Shown here piece after piece: positions 30,156 to 40,931 of a stretch of 64,000 nt of DNA (positions are counted from its first letter, which is position 1; every line of letters begins with the position of its first letter). The notes below the pieces were generated by a model. That model did not search any database. It saw only the letters and a program-made list of their open reading frames with translations, and was not told where the DNA came from. The position numbers and the translations under genes were made by a program. Origin of the DNA: Caulifigura coniformis (lineage in GTDB: Bacteria > Planctomycetota > Planctomycetia > Planctomycetales > Planctomycetaceae). The DNA lies in contig NZ_CP036271.1 in the NCBI RefSeq assembly GCF_007745175.1, positions 1,446,154 through 1,510,153 of the forward strand. Direction: 5' to 3'.

Positions 30156-30383
30156 GAATCCATCAGGAAAAGCGAGGGTTCGAAGTTGCCCCCCGATTGT
30201 GACGACGATTGGCGAGGGGAACAGGGGGGCGTTGTCCGCCGCCTCCCGGGAACGCCTTCAAAAAACGGACTCCGACCACCAGTTTGGCCCGCCCGGGTGG
30301 TATAGTGCCGTTTCCAGGAGCAGGGCTTCTGCCGCCCTGCTGAATCGGAATCGACGGAAGTGCGTCTGCGGAGGAGTGTCGAC

Positions 30384-31763
30384 ATGCTGACCTTCACTGG
30401 CGATGGCCGCGCCCATACCTGCAACGGCGTCACCCGCCGCGATTTCCTCCAGGTTGGCTCACTCGGGGCCGCCGGGCTGTCGCTCCCTCAGTACCTGCAG
30501 GCGAAGGAACAGGGCCAGTTGAAGAGGCCGGGCGACGACCGCTCGTGCATCATGATCTTCAACCTCGGCGCGCCCAGCCAGCTCGACACCTTCGACATGA
30601 AGCCCGACGCCCCTGCCGAAGTCCGCGGACCGTTCCAGCCGATTTCAACCAGGTCAGGCGAGTTCCAGCTCTCCGAGATCCTCCCGAGGCACGCCGAGGT
30701 CGCGGACCGGTTTTCCATCGTCCGCTCGTGTCATCACACGAGCGCCGCCGTGCACGACGCCGGCTGGCAGGTGATGCAGACGGGACGCATCTTCTCGGGA
30801 GGAGTCAACACTCCGCACGCCGGCTCGGTCGTCAGCTTCCTCAAAGGACGAAAGACCGACCTCCCTCCGTTCGTCCTGCTTCCCGAGCCGATGGGACGCG
30901 GCGGCGGCAACCTCCCGAACGGTCAGGCTGGCGGATTTCTCGGCAAGGCTCAGGACCCCTTCGCCCTGATGGCCGATCCCTCGCTGAAGAACTTCAAGGT
31001 TCCCGACCTCCTCCCCCCGCCCGACATGGCAACGGTCCGGCTCGATCGCCGCCGCAAGATGCGGTCGATCGTCGATGACGCCGTCAAGCAGTTCGAGGCC
31101 TCGGAAAGCGCCGCGCTCCTCGACAGCAACTTCCAGGCGGCATTCCGCCTGATGACGAGCACCCAGGCCCGCGAGGCGTTCGACCTGTCCCAGGAACCGA
31201 CCGACGTCCGCGAACGCTATGGCATGAACCGCTTCGGGCAATGCTGCCTGCTCTCGCGACGACTCATCGAATCAGGAGTGCGGTTCGTCACGATCAACAC
31301 CTTCCTCACCGTCTTCGATGAGATCACCTGGGACATTCACGGCTCGAAGCCCTTCACCTCGATCGCCGGCATGCGCGACATCGTCGCCCCGATGTACGAC
31401 CAGGCCTATTCCGCCCTGATCAGCGACCTCGACCAGCGTGGCATGCTCGATTCAACGCTCGTCTGCAATCTCGCAGAGTTTGGACGCACCCCGCGCGTGA
31501 ACCCCGCCGGCGGTCGCGACCACTGGCCGCAGTGCTACTCGGTCTACTTTGCGGGCGGCGGCGTGAAAGGGGGCCGCGTCATCGGCGCGAGCGATCCGAT
31601 TGCGGCCGTGCCTGCCGATCGCCCGGTTCAACCCGGCGACATCATGGCCACGATCTTCCACAGCCTCGGGCTCGACCCCGAAGGAACACTGCCCGGCCCC
31701 AACGGACGCCCCTTCCCGCTGGTCGACAGCCAGTTCCACCCGATACACGAACTGTTCGCCTGA
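30384..31763 (+). CDS. DUF1501 domain protein, Tat-exported
   Basis: This 459-residue protein starts at the ATG at 30384, eight bases after GAGGAG. A twin-arginine signal (TRRDFLQVGSLGAAGLSLPQ) precedes the DUF1501 core, with SCIMIFNLGAPSQLDTFDMKP near the start and EFGRTPRVNPAGGRDHWPQC towards the end. The fold is related to alkaline phosphatases and sulfatases. DUF1501 proteins are abundant in planctomycetes, often beside cytochrome-c-domain proteins, and their reaction is not established. Here the partner gene is absent, and an Ldh-family gene and a sulfatase follow. Confidence 0.93.
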   Translation: MLTFTGDGRAHTCNGVTRRDFLQVGSLGAAGLSLPQYLQAKEQGQLKRPGDDRSCIMIFNLGAPSQLDTFDMKPDAPAEVRGPFQPISTRSGEFQLSEILPRHAEVADRFSIVRSCHHTSAAVHDAGWQVMQTGRIFSGGVNTPHAGSVVSFLKGRKTDLPPFVLLPEPMGRGGGNLPNGQAGGFLGKAQDPFALMADPSLKNFKVPDLLPPPDMATVRLDRRRKMRSIVDDAVKQFEASESAALLDSNFQAAFRLMTSTQAREAFDLSQEPTDVRERYGMNRFGQCCLLSRRLIESGVRFVTINTFLTVFDEITWDIHGSKPFTSIAGMRDIVAPMYDQAYSALISDLDQRGMLDSTLVCNLAEFGRTPRVNPAGGRDHWPQCYSVYFAGGGVKGGRVIGASDPIAAVPADRPVQPGDIMATIFHSLGLDPEGTLPGPNGRPFPLVDSQFHPIHELFA

Positions 31764-31893
31764 GGGACGGGTTTTCCCGCAGGTCCGCTCCCCAAAGGCG
31801 GCGACGGCGGGCCTTTTGCCCTTTTGCGTCCAGGGCCCGCTCCTAGAATGCGTGCATCCTGCCTCCAGAACTCGATCCCGTCCGAAGATCGCT

Positions 31894-32910
31894 GTGATCC
31901 CAGTCTCCATCGAGTCCGCCCGCGATCTTCTCCTGCGGCTATTCGCTTCCAAGAGCCTCTACAAGTTCGACGCCGAAACGCTCGCGCAGCGATTGATTGA
32001 CGCCGACCTCCGCGGACAGCACTACTACGGAGTCGCTTCCGCCACGAGAATTCTCGATGCGATCGCAGCCGGCGACATCGACCCGCGCGGCCGCCCCATG
32101 CTGGTCCACGAAACCCCCGCCATCGCTGTCTTCGATGGCAGCCGCGCCGCCGGCCCCATCGCTGCCACCAAAGCGATGCAGACCGCCATCGCCAAGGCGA
32201 AGGAAGTCGGCGTCGGCACCGCCGTCGTCGGAAACAGCCAGACCCTCGGCGCCGCATCGATCTTCGCCCTCCTCGCTGCCCGCGAAGGATTGATCGGCTT
32301 CGTCACGTCCAGCACCGGCGGAGCGACCGTGGCCGCCGCAGGCTCTGCGCAACCGGCCGTCGGCAATCATCCACTGTCGTGGGCCATCCCTGTTCCCGGC
32401 CGCAATCCGTTCGTCGTCGATTTCTCCTGCGGCTCGATCAGCTGGAGCGACGTCGAACAGGCCAAACGCCGCGGCGAAGCCCTCCCGCCAGGGGCAGCAC
32501 TCGATGAGAACCAGAATCCCACCTGCGATCCGGCTAGCGCGCACACGCTCCTGCCGATGGGCGGGCCGCGAGGCTTCGGGCTGTCGTTCGTCTGCTCCGT
32601 GCTCACCGGCGGCCTGGCAGGCGGGAAGCTTCCGGTTCGAAAAAAACGGCCGGGAACCGCCGAGGACTCGCAGCACTTCTTCCAGGCCATCGCCCCGGGG
32701 TCTTTCGTCGATCCCGAGCGCCTCGCCAAAGAGCTTTGCTGCTCGATGGATGAAATCCGCCAGCGGTGTTGCGCCGGCGAATCCGGTGCCATGCGGTTTC
32801 CGGGCGATGAAGACGCCGCCCGTGCGGAGCGGATCGAGGCCGACGGAATTCCGCTCGAGGACCACGTCCACGCGGAACTCGGTCAGCGGGTCGCCGGCGG
32901 CTGGAAGTGA
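31894..32910 (+). CDS. Ldh2/malate dehydrogenase-family protein lacking catalytic histidines
   Basis: This protein of about 338 residues matches the type-2 malate/L-lactate dehydrogenase family throughout (ADLRGQHYYGV, VEQAKRRGEALPPGAALDEN, GGPRGFGLSFVCSVLTGGLAGG). However, the usual GHDSHGV motif reads GQHYYGV, the usual NHFG-like motif reads NSQTLG, and GTNP reads GNHP. The histidines normally used for hydride transfer are therefore missing. It may have changed reaction or be a non-catalytic homologue. The GTG at 31894 is inferred from family N-termini; longer in-frame starts exist. The sulfatase gene follows about 100 bases downstream. Confidence 0.75.
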   Translation: MIPVSIESARDLLLRLFASKSLYKFDAETLAQRLIDADLRGQHYYGVASATRILDAIAAGDIDPRGRPMLVHETPAIAVFDGSRAAGPIAATKAMQTAIAKAKEVGVGTAVVGNSQTLGAASIFALLAAREGLIGFVTSSTGGATVAAAGSAQPAVGNHPLSWAIPVPGRNPFVVDFSCGSISWSDVEQAKRRGEALPPGAALDENQNPTCDPASAHTLLPMGGPRGFGLSFVCSVLTGGLAGGKLPVRKKRPGTAEDSQHFFQAIAPGSFVDPERLAKELCCSMDEIRQRCCAGESGAMRFPGDEDAARAERIEADGIPLEDHVHAELGQRVAGGWK

Positions 32911-33016
32911 AACCTTCGATGCCGCAGAATAAACAGCTGACGCTGAGCGTCACATGCGCAGGCGGGGCGACGCAACGGCGCGCGCCCGGTTTCCCCTGAC
33001 CCAAGAGGCTCCCGCC

Positions 33017-34450
33017 ATGTTCCGTGTGCTGACTGCGCTGACACTTTCTCTTCTGCTCGTCGCCCCGGCGGCCAACTCCTTCGCGGCCGACAGGCCCAAC
33101 GTGTTGATGATCGCTGTCGACGATCTCAACCACTGGGTCGGACATCTCGGCCGCAACAAGCAGACGCAGACCCCCAACCTCGATGCCCTCGCGGCCCGGG
33201 GAGTGACCTTCACTCACGCCTATTGTGCAGCGCCCGCGTGTAATCCCTCCCGCGCGGCTCTGATGACCGGCATTCGCCCCTCCACCAGCGGTGTCTATTA
33301 CAACTCGCAGGACTGGCGGCCCCACATTGCTCCGGAAAAAACGCTCAACGCCACCTTCAAAGCGGCCGGATACAACCTCTACGCCAGTGGAAAGATCTAC
33401 CACGGCGGCTACGACCGGAAGACCGAGTGGGACGACTACCTCAAGCCGTCCAGCGATCCCAGGCCAAAACCGGGGCAGAACGACGGAGTCGGCGGCATCA
33501 AGTTCGCCCCGCTCGACTGCAACGATGAAGACCTCGAAGACTGGAAGATCGCCGACTACGCGATCGAGCGGATCGGCCAGACTCATGACAAGCCGTTCTT
33601 CATCGCCTGCGGTTTCCACAAACCGCACATGCCCTGGAACGTTCCGCAGAAGTACTACGACAAGTTCCCGCTCGCCTCGATCGAACTGCCTCCTTACCAG
33701 AAGGATGACCTGAAGGACGTCCCTGCCGAGGGCGTGAAAATGGCCAAGCCCGACGGCGACCACAGGCAGATGGTCGAATCGGGGCGCTGGAAGGAAGCAG
33801 TGCAGGCCTATCTGGCGACGATCAACTACCTGGACATGAACGTCGGCCGGGTGATCGCCGCGCTCGACAAAAGCCCGTACAGGGACAACACGATTATCGT
33901 CCTCTGGGGAGACCACGGCTGGCATCTGGGCGAGAAAGACCACTGGCGCAAGTTCGCCTTGTGGGAAGAAGCCTGCCGCATGCCGTTCATCTGGGTGGCC
34001 CCCGGCGTCACGAAGGCCGGCGGGGTCTGCTCCAGCCCGGTCGACCTCATGAGCGTCTACCCGACTCTCTGCGAACTCGCCTCGATCACAAAGCCGGAAC
34101 ACGTCGAAGGCGTCAGCGTGAAGCCGCTCCTCAGCGACCCGAAGGCCCGCTGGGAACATGTCGCGCTGACGACGCATGGTTTCAAGAATCACTCCATTCG
34201 CACGGAAGCCTGGCGCTACATCCAGTACGTTGATGGCAGCGAAGAGCTGTACGACCACCTGAAAGGCGACGACTTCGAGTGGACGAACGTCGTGGGTGAC
34301 ACGCACAACACCAGGGCGAAAATCGCCTTGGCGGCCAACCTTCCGCAGACGAACGCTGAAGGCGTCGCGGCCAGCGGATCGCCCAATGGCGGTGGCGGCG
34401 GGAAACGCCAGGGGCAGCGGCGCGCGAAGAAGGCCGCCGCGAACGATTGA
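33017..34450 (+). CDS. Secreted sulfatase, iduronate-2-sulfatase-like
   Basis: This 477-residue enzyme has a signal peptide (LTALTLSLLLVAPAANSFAA) followed by DRPNVLMIAVDDLNHWVG, where Asp35 and Asp36 are expected calcium ligands. The sulfatase signature CNPSR places the formylglycine-forming cysteine at residue 75. Later motifs (FFIACGFHKPHMPWNVP, LWGDHGWHLGEKDHWRKF) are typical of iduronate-2-sulfatase-like enzymes that remove sulfate esters from polysaccharides. Activity requires a formylglycine-generating enzyme that is not in this window. The C-terminus is a Gly/Arg-rich tail. The substrate is probably an algal or other sulfated glycan. Confidence 0.92.
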   Translation: MFRVLTALTLSLLLVAPAANSFAADRPNVLMIAVDDLNHWVGHLGRNKQTQTPNLDALAARGVTFTHAYCAAPACNPSRAALMTGIRPSTSGVYYNSQDWRPHIAPEKTLNATFKAAGYNLYASGKIYHGGYDRKTEWDDYLKPSSDPRPKPGQNDGVGGIKFAPLDCNDEDLEDWKIADYAIERIGQTHDKPFFIACGFHKPHMPWNVPQKYYDKFPLASIELPPYQKDDLKDVPAEGVKMAKPDGDHRQMVESGRWKEAVQAYLATINYLDMNVGRVIAALDKSPYRDNTIIVLWGDHGWHLGEKDHWRKFALWEEACRMPFIWVAPGVTKAGGVCSSPVDLMSVYPTLCELASITKPEHVEGVSVKPLLSDPKARWEHVALTTHGFKNHSIRTEAWRYIQYVDGSEELYDHLKGDDFEWTNVVGDTHNTRAKIALAANLPQTNAEGVAASGSPNGGGGGKRQGQRRAKKAAAND

Positions 34451-34482
34451 GGCCGGGAATCTGAAGGAACCACGGAATCGGA

Positions 34483-35115
34483 ATGGGACGCCCCGAAGCC
34501 GATCTCTCCATGACCGCGGTCACTTCGAAACCAGCCACTCGACCAGTCTCCGGCGTCTGGGGTTTGATCGCGCTGGCGGGCGTCGTAGTGGCGACGCTCG
34601 TCGCGGCGGAGTCTCCTGCCGCCCTCACACGGACCACGATCCATCTCGCGCTCGTTGAGTACGCCGCCGCGCTCTGGATGATGACGAGTCTCTCCGCCGA
34701 CGACTGGCGCGCAACGACTTCGCCAGGCATCGCGGTCCGCTGGCTGTGGACCTGGGCCTGCGTCACGTTCCTCGTCCACGTCGCCTGCGCGTTCCATCTC
34801 GTGCACCGCTGGTCGCACGCCCATGCGTTCGAAGCAACGCGGCAGGAGGGAGGCTTCGGCGAAGGCCTCTACGTCAACTACCTCTTCATGATGCTTTGGA
34901 TCGGAGACGTCCTCTGGTGGTGGATCTCTCCTGACAACTATGCCGTCCGATCACGTTGGATCGGCCGAACCCTGCATGCATTCATGCTGTTCATCGCGTT
35001 CAACGCAACCATCGTTTTCGAGGTCGGTCTCGTCCGCTTGGCAGGCGCGGCGGCGTTGATGGCGCTGGCCGCGCGATGGCTCGTAATCGCGAAACGCGCG
35101 CAGCCCGATCAGTGA
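34483..35115 (+). CDS. Polytopic membrane protein of unknown function
   Basis: This 210-residue protein has about five or six hydrophobic segments, including LIALAGVVVATLVAAE, IHLALVEYAAALWMM, WACVTFLVHVACAFHLVHRWSH and LHAFMLFIAFNATIVFEVG. An HLVHRWSHAHAFE segment holds several histidines in or near the membrane, which could bind a metal or haem, but no known family motif is recognised. The ATG at 34483 is used; a second Met at 34510 is also possible. It follows the sulfatase gene closely and may be co-transcribed with it. Confidence 0.6.
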   Translation: MGRPEADLSMTAVTSKPATRPVSGVWGLIALAGVVVATLVAAESPAALTRTTIHLALVEYAAALWMMTSLSADDWRATTSPGIAVRWLWTWACVTFLVHVACAFHLVHRWSHAHAFEATRQEGGFGEGLYVNYLFMMLWIGDVLWWWISPDNYAVRSRWIGRTLHAFMLFIAFNATIVFEVGLVRLAGAAALMALAARWLVIAKRAQPDQ

Positions 35116-35149
35116 TCTCGATGTTTACTGCAACGATCATCGGACGTGA

Positions 35150-35185
35150 TTGTCGACCTCGGGCAGGCACGATATAAACCTGCCC
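35150..35185 (+). promoter_or_regulatory. Promoter with palindromic operator around its -10 box
   Basis: TTGTCG (35150-35155) is separated by exactly 17 bases from TATAAA (35173-35178). A perfect 7-bp inverted repeat, GGGCAGG (35161-35167) and CCTGCCC (35179-35185) with an 11-base spacer, brackets the -10 box. Such a placement fits a dimeric repressor site that would block RNA polymerase. The downstream gene starts at 35205, leaving a leader of about 20 bases. Confidence 0.6.
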
Positions 35186-35204
35186 AGAGAAGAGGTGGTC
35201 GTGG

Positions 35205-35447
35205 ATGGCCACCGTTCAAGCCAGCGAAGAACGCAGGCGTTCACACAGACGGAGCGAGATTGTGGAACCGCTTGAGATCGAACTGGAAGTTGGAGAGACT
35301 CTGATCCTCGGCGACCACAGACTCACGCTGCTCGAAATCGACGGCGAACTCGTTGCGGTCCGAGTCGAATCTCCCGACGACTTCTACTTCGACCCGACGG
35401 CCATCGGCGACGTCCATCCGCGCACCCGGACTTTCACACGCAGCTGA
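35205..35447 (+). CDS. CsrA-like small protein
   Basis: This 80-residue protein has a central segment, LEIELEVGETLILGDHRLTL then LEIDGELVAVRVESPDDFY, that aligns with the CsrA/RsmA fold (VGE..IGD...VL...G..V..GI.AP). The N-terminal extension of about 22 Arg/Glu-rich residues is not present in CsrA. The positions equal to CsrA Arg6, Arg7 and Arg44, used for RNA binding, appear to be Leu, Glu and Pro, so classical RNA binding is doubtful. It starts at the ATG at 35205, after AGAGGTGG. It is preceded by a strong promoter with a palindrome. The family assignment is inference from pattern. Confidence 0.55.
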   Translation: MATVQASEERRRSHRRSEIVEPLEIELEVGETLILGDHRLTLLEIDGELVAVRVESPDDFYFDPTAIGDVHPRTRTFTRS

Positions 35448-35454
35448 AGGCGTC

Positions 35455-36672
35455 TTACGACGGCCAGTCGTCCGGGATCGACGTCAGCGTCACAAGATCG
35501 TCATCTGCATCGGCGACCGTGCTGGAATCGATGATTCGCACCGCCGCAGGGGCCACGGGCGGTGCTGGCTTCTGGGGGGCAACCTGACGCGGCGCCACCG
35601 GAGCGATCGGCATGGGCTGCCTGGGCACGGCATTCCGGCCAGTCGGCATCCGCAGGAAGAAGTCTGGAATCTCTGAAGGTAACGCCCCCCCGGTTGGCAA
35701 CGTCGGCGTCAGGGTCGTCGCCATGTCCTGCAGCTCGGCAGCCGTCGCGAGCGGCGCTTCGATTTCGGCCTTCGATTTCGGCACGGCAGCTGCCGGCTTC
35801 GCGGTCGCCGCAGTCGGAGCAGGTGCGGGGGCGACAGGAGCAGCCGGCGGAGTTGGAGCAGCAACGGGCGTCTCAGGCTCAGCGTGCGGAGCAGGCGACG
35901 ATTTGAAGATCTCGGGGAACGCCTGGACCGGCAGGGCCGCCTCAGACGGGGCTGCCGGCAGTTCGTCCACCGGAGACTGGCCGATCAGGGCGTCGATCTC
36001 ATCGGTCTGCGTCAACGCCGATGCAACCGCGGTCGTCTGTGACAGCGAGACGGTGGAAGCAGGTGCATCACTGTTCAGGACGCCTGCAGCTTCCTCTTCA
36101 GCAATGGTCGGATCGCCCGTAACAGGCAGGTCCATCCGCGAATCGAACTCATCCCCCCACACGTTCTCGACCCCAAGTTCGGGGTCCGAGACGTCACCGT
36201 CGTCGCCGCTGAAGGCCGGAGGAGGAACAACCAGCATCGCCTCGTCGAATTCGTCGCTCGCCAGGTCGCTGGCATTGCCCGGATCGATGAACACCGGCAG
36301 TGCGTCGTCCGAATTCTCCGGCGGTGCGGGAACGGGAGTGCCATTCACAATCGCGGCCACCGCGAGCGCGTCGGTGTCCAGGGCGGGTGCGTCTTCGGAA
36401 GGTTCGACCGTCTGGACGGGCGTCTCAATCACGACCGGCGCAGCAGTAGCGGCCAGTGCCTGCATCGAAGCGAACTTGAACAGGCAGTAGGAAAGCAGGC
36501 CGCCAATGAAACAGATCGCCACGGCAACGCCGCTCGCGATGCTCCCCATCAGCAGGTCCCCCTCCTGGAAACCATTGAAGGCGAGGAATCCGCCAGCGGC
36601 CGTCGCCAGCAGTGTTGCGGCCGACGCAACCCATCCGCCGAGCCGGATCACTTTCGAATCACGCAGATTCAT
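35455..36672 (-). CDS. Membrane protein with Pro/Ala-rich acidic domain
   Basis: This 405-residue protein has two N-terminal membrane helices (WVASAATLLATAAGGFLAF and GSIASGVAVAICFIGGLLSYCLF). A long, probably disordered acidic and Ala/Pro-rich region follows, with an APVAPAPAPTAATAKPAAAVPKSK-type stretch and no folded domain I recognise. The ATG at 36672 follows GAGGTG and is preferred over a GTG at 36684. It converges on the CsrA-like gene with only seven bases between stops. It may tether proteins at the membrane; this is a guess from composition. Confidence 0.65.
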   Translation of the reverse strand: MNLRDSKVIRLGGWVASAATLLATAAGGFLAFNGFQEGDLLMGSIASGVAVAICFIGGLLSYCLFKFASMQALAATAAPVVIETPVQTVEPSEDAPALDTDALAVAAIVNGTPVPAPPENSDDALPVFIDPGNASDLASDEFDEAMLVVPPPAFSGDDGDVSDPELGVENVWGDEFDSRMDLPVTGDPTIAEEEAAGVLNSDAPASTVSLSQTTAVASALTQTDEIDALIGQSPVDELPAAPSEAALPVQAFPEIFKSSPAPHAEPETPVAAPTPPAAPVAPAPAPTAATAKPAAAVPKSKAEIEAPLATAAELQDMATTLTPTLPTGGALPSEIPDFFLRMPTGRNAVPRQPMPIAPVAPRQVAPQKPAPPVAPAAVRIIDSSTVADADDDLVTLTSIPDDWPS

Positions 36673-37204
36673 GCGAGGAATCACCTCGGTTCGAGCCCCC
36701 CTCGTGACGGGGACGACTCGAACTCACGTCGGACAAACTTACGGAAGACAAGCCAGTTCACGCAGCCATCGACCCGAAGCAGGACGCCTCAAACCGCCAG
36801 AACGTTCCCGCACTCAAGCCACTTCAGGGCCAGAAAACTGGCCCGGCTGTACCACCGAAGCCGGATTCACTCCGACCGGCCCACAACCCCTTCCCGTTCA
36901 ACAGTCCATCCAAGTGGGGACATTCAACGAATACCCCCTCGCCCGAATATACCTCCTCATGCAGAGGGAGGTTCTACGCAACTCCAGATTATGATAGAGA
37001 TTTCGGCGTTCCACCGCGAGACACGCCTCAACGACCCTCACAACCCGATCCTCCGCGGCGACGACGCCCGCGCCGGCATCGCCCCGCGAAGATTTCACAC
37101 AATCCACGGACAGTTCAGGGGATACAACCCCGCTCGCCACGCGGGACCGTGGCCCGACCGCCTGGCGTCTCACTCGGCCCGTCCTGCCGGCTCCCCCCTT
37201 CGTC
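36673..37204. other. Gene-free region before the GTPase gene
   Basis: No coding sequence is supported in these 532 bases. A long plus-strand frame running from about 36991 has no recognisable domain and an Arg/Pro-rich composition typical of an out-of-frame reading. A short palindrome, ACCTCC/GGAGGT, lies at 36951-36972. Divergent promoters are expected but not clear. Confidence 0.4.
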
Positions 37205-38191
37205 ATGCCCGCCAACCTGACTCCCCAGTATCAGAAAGCCGAGGCGGCCTACCGCCGCACCCAGTCTGCAGACGAACGAGTGACCTGCCTGGAACGCATG
37301 CTCCAGCTCATCCCCAGGCACAAGGGAACCGAACGGCTTCAGGCCGACCTGAAAACGCGATTGAAGGAAGCCCGCCAAGAGGCGCACGCGGAAAAGTCGG
37401 CCCCGAGGTCGACTCGCACGTACCGCATTCCCCGCCAGGGCGCTGGAACCGTCATCCTGATCGGCGCCCCCAACTCGGGAAAAAGCCTGCTCCTTCAGGA
37501 GCTCACCAGCGCCCGACCGGAGGTCGCCGCCTATCCCTTTACCACGCGCGAGCCCCTGCCCGGCATGATGCAATGGGACGACGTCGACGTTCAGCTTGTC
37601 GACACGCCACCGGTGACCGCCGGACATATCGAGCCATACCTGACCAGTTTCGTCAGGGCTGCGGACGCCGTCGTGCTCTGCGTCGATGGATCGAACGATG
37701 ACTCCCCGCAGGAAGCCTGCGATGTCATTTCCCAGCTCGCGAACCGCAAGACCCGCCTCGCGACGGCGACCGGCTTCGATGAGGACGACATGACCATCGT
37801 CAACGTCCGCTCCCTCGTCGCCGTCACTCGTGCAGGCGATCCCGACGCGGCCGTGCGGCTCGACATGTTCCGCGAATCGAGTGGTTCCAACCTCGAAGCC
37901 CTGCTCGTGGAATGTGACGCCCCGGCGACGCTCGACCCTCTCCGGGAGGCCATCTACCGCATGCTGTGTGTCATGCGCCTCTACACCAAGCGCCCCGGAA
38001 CTCCCCCCGAGATGGATCACCCGTTCACGCTCCCTCCGGGATCGACCGTCGAAGACCTGGCCGAGCGGGTTCACCACGACCTGGCCGCCCGACTCACCCA
38101 TGCCCGCGTCTGGGGAGCTGCCGGCGAGGGCATCGTGGTGGGCCGGGGTCACGTGCTCCACGAGGGCGACCTTGTCGAGTTGCACGGATGA
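37205..38191 (+). CDS. DRG/Obg-like GTPase with TGS domain
   Basis: This 328-residue protein has an N-terminal helical segment (about 1-70), then a G domain with G1 GAPNSGKS (87-94), a G2-like PFTTREP segment (around 111-117) and G3 DTPP (133-136). The C-terminal 70 residues form a TGS domain (HPFTLPPGSTVEDLAERVHHDL ... GHVLHEGDLVELH). This matches the DRG subfamily of translation-associated GTPases. The expected G4 motif NKxD appears instead as TRAGD (208-212), so guanine specificity may be altered. It is cytoplasmic. An FHA gene follows 144 bases downstream. Confidence 0.8.
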   Translation: MPANLTPQYQKAEAAYRRTQSADERVTCLERMLQLIPRHKGTERLQADLKTRLKEARQEAHAEKSAPRSTRTYRIPRQGAGTVILIGAPNSGKSLLLQELTSARPEVAAYPFTTREPLPGMMQWDDVDVQLVDTPPVTAGHIEPYLTSFVRAADAVVLCVDGSNDDSPQEACDVISQLANRKTRLATATGFDEDDMTIVNVRSLVAVTRAGDPDAAVRLDMFRESSGSNLEALLVECDAPATLDPLREAIYRMLCVMRLYTKRPGTPPEMDHPFTLPPGSTVEDLAERVHHDLAARLTHARVWGAAGEGIVVGRGHVLHEGDLVELHG

Positions 38192-38335
38192 AAGGGCTTC
38201 GACGCCGACTGTTGTAATGATCTGCACATCCCGCCTCCCCCCATCTTCCGCATCCCATGGCCCCAGGCGAACTTCGCGTTGACTTCCCCGCAAAAGCCCC
38301 GGAAAATCCCATGACCTCGTGACTGCGGAGAGCGG

Positions 38336-38767
38336 ATGATTGCCACCCTGATTCCACTCGATGGATCGCCGCCGATTCACATCGTGCGGGACGTCACCGT
38401 CGTCGGACGGAAACAGGGACTGTGCGACCTGATCTTCGACCACGAGAGCATCTCAAAAATGCACTGCGTGATCGCCCGCACCGATGGCCTCCTGTTCTTC
38501 CGCGACCTCGGCAGCACCAACGGCACCCGCGTGAACGGCCAGCGCGTAGTTCGCGGAGCCCTCCTGCCCAATGACGAACTGGCGTTCGCCGCCCTCAAAT
38601 TTCGCGTCCACCTGGGCCCCGGAGAGATCGAAGCCCGCCCGGAAGAACGGACGGAAATGTTCGACGTCTTCCCGAAACAGTCGGTTGAAGGCCCCTTTGG
38701 ACACGACAAGACCCGCGACAGCAGCCGGGATCACGAGATCCTCGCCGACTCCCGCGTCGGCGACTGA
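38336..38767 (+). CDS. FHA domain protein
   Basis: This 143-residue protein is almost entirely one FHA domain, a phosphothreonine-binding module. The conserved residues are Gly-Arg (VVGRKQG, 23-29), Ser and His in SISKMHC (38-44), and Asn in DLGSTNGTRVNG (57-68). A C-terminal tail of about 45 residues is charged (RPEERTEMFDVFPKQ). It probably recruits a phosphorylated partner of a Hanks-type kinase; none is encoded here. It follows the GTPase gene on the same strand and could share its transcript. Confidence 0.9.
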   Translation: MIATLIPLDGSPPIHIVRDVTVVGRKQGLCDLIFDHESISKMHCVIARTDGLLFFRDLGSTNGTRVNGQRVVRGALLPNDELAFAALKFRVHLGPGEIEARPEERTEMFDVFPKQSVEGPFGHDKTRDSSRDHEILADSRVGD

Positions 38768-39115
38768 GCCCCCCGCAACCCGAAATCAGGCCCGGAACAC
38801 CAAACGCCAATTGCAAATTCCGGCCTGTCCCTCTCAAATTCCCACCGAGCCGGACTCTCGTAGTGGGGTGGCCGGGGCTGGACGAAGCGCAGCGAAGCAG
38901 GCCCCGGTTCAAGCGTGACCGAGATCTCGTTTCCTGAGGGACTCTTCCACCAGGAACTGGCGCCTTCGAGTTGATCCTCGTCACCCACCCGTTCCGGCTC
39001 GCAACCGGGGTTTCGCCGACAATCGGCCCCAACCCCGGCCGCCCATCCGTGTCTGCGTGATGGGATTTCAGCTCAGATTCAGATTGACACTTTGCGGTCG
39101 AGGGGAGTCGGAACG
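38768..39115. other. Intergenic region upstream of aspS with a palindrome
   Basis: No gene is supported in these 348 bases. A G/C-rich hairpin (about 38871-38880 with 38898-38908) is built from CCGGGGC-type arms around a GAAGCGCAGCGAAGC loop. It may terminate the FHA transcript or be a REP-type repeat. Confidence 0.45.
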
Positions 39116-40894
<1,779 letters not shown>

Positions 40895-40931
40895 TTCGAT
40901 TCGGTGAACCGCTCGGCCGATCGTCGCGTTT

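Noticed and set aside
36991-37701. Long plus-strand frame overlapping the GTPase gene
   Set aside because: It has no domain and a Pro/Arg/His-rich composition, and the GTPase frame is strongly supported.
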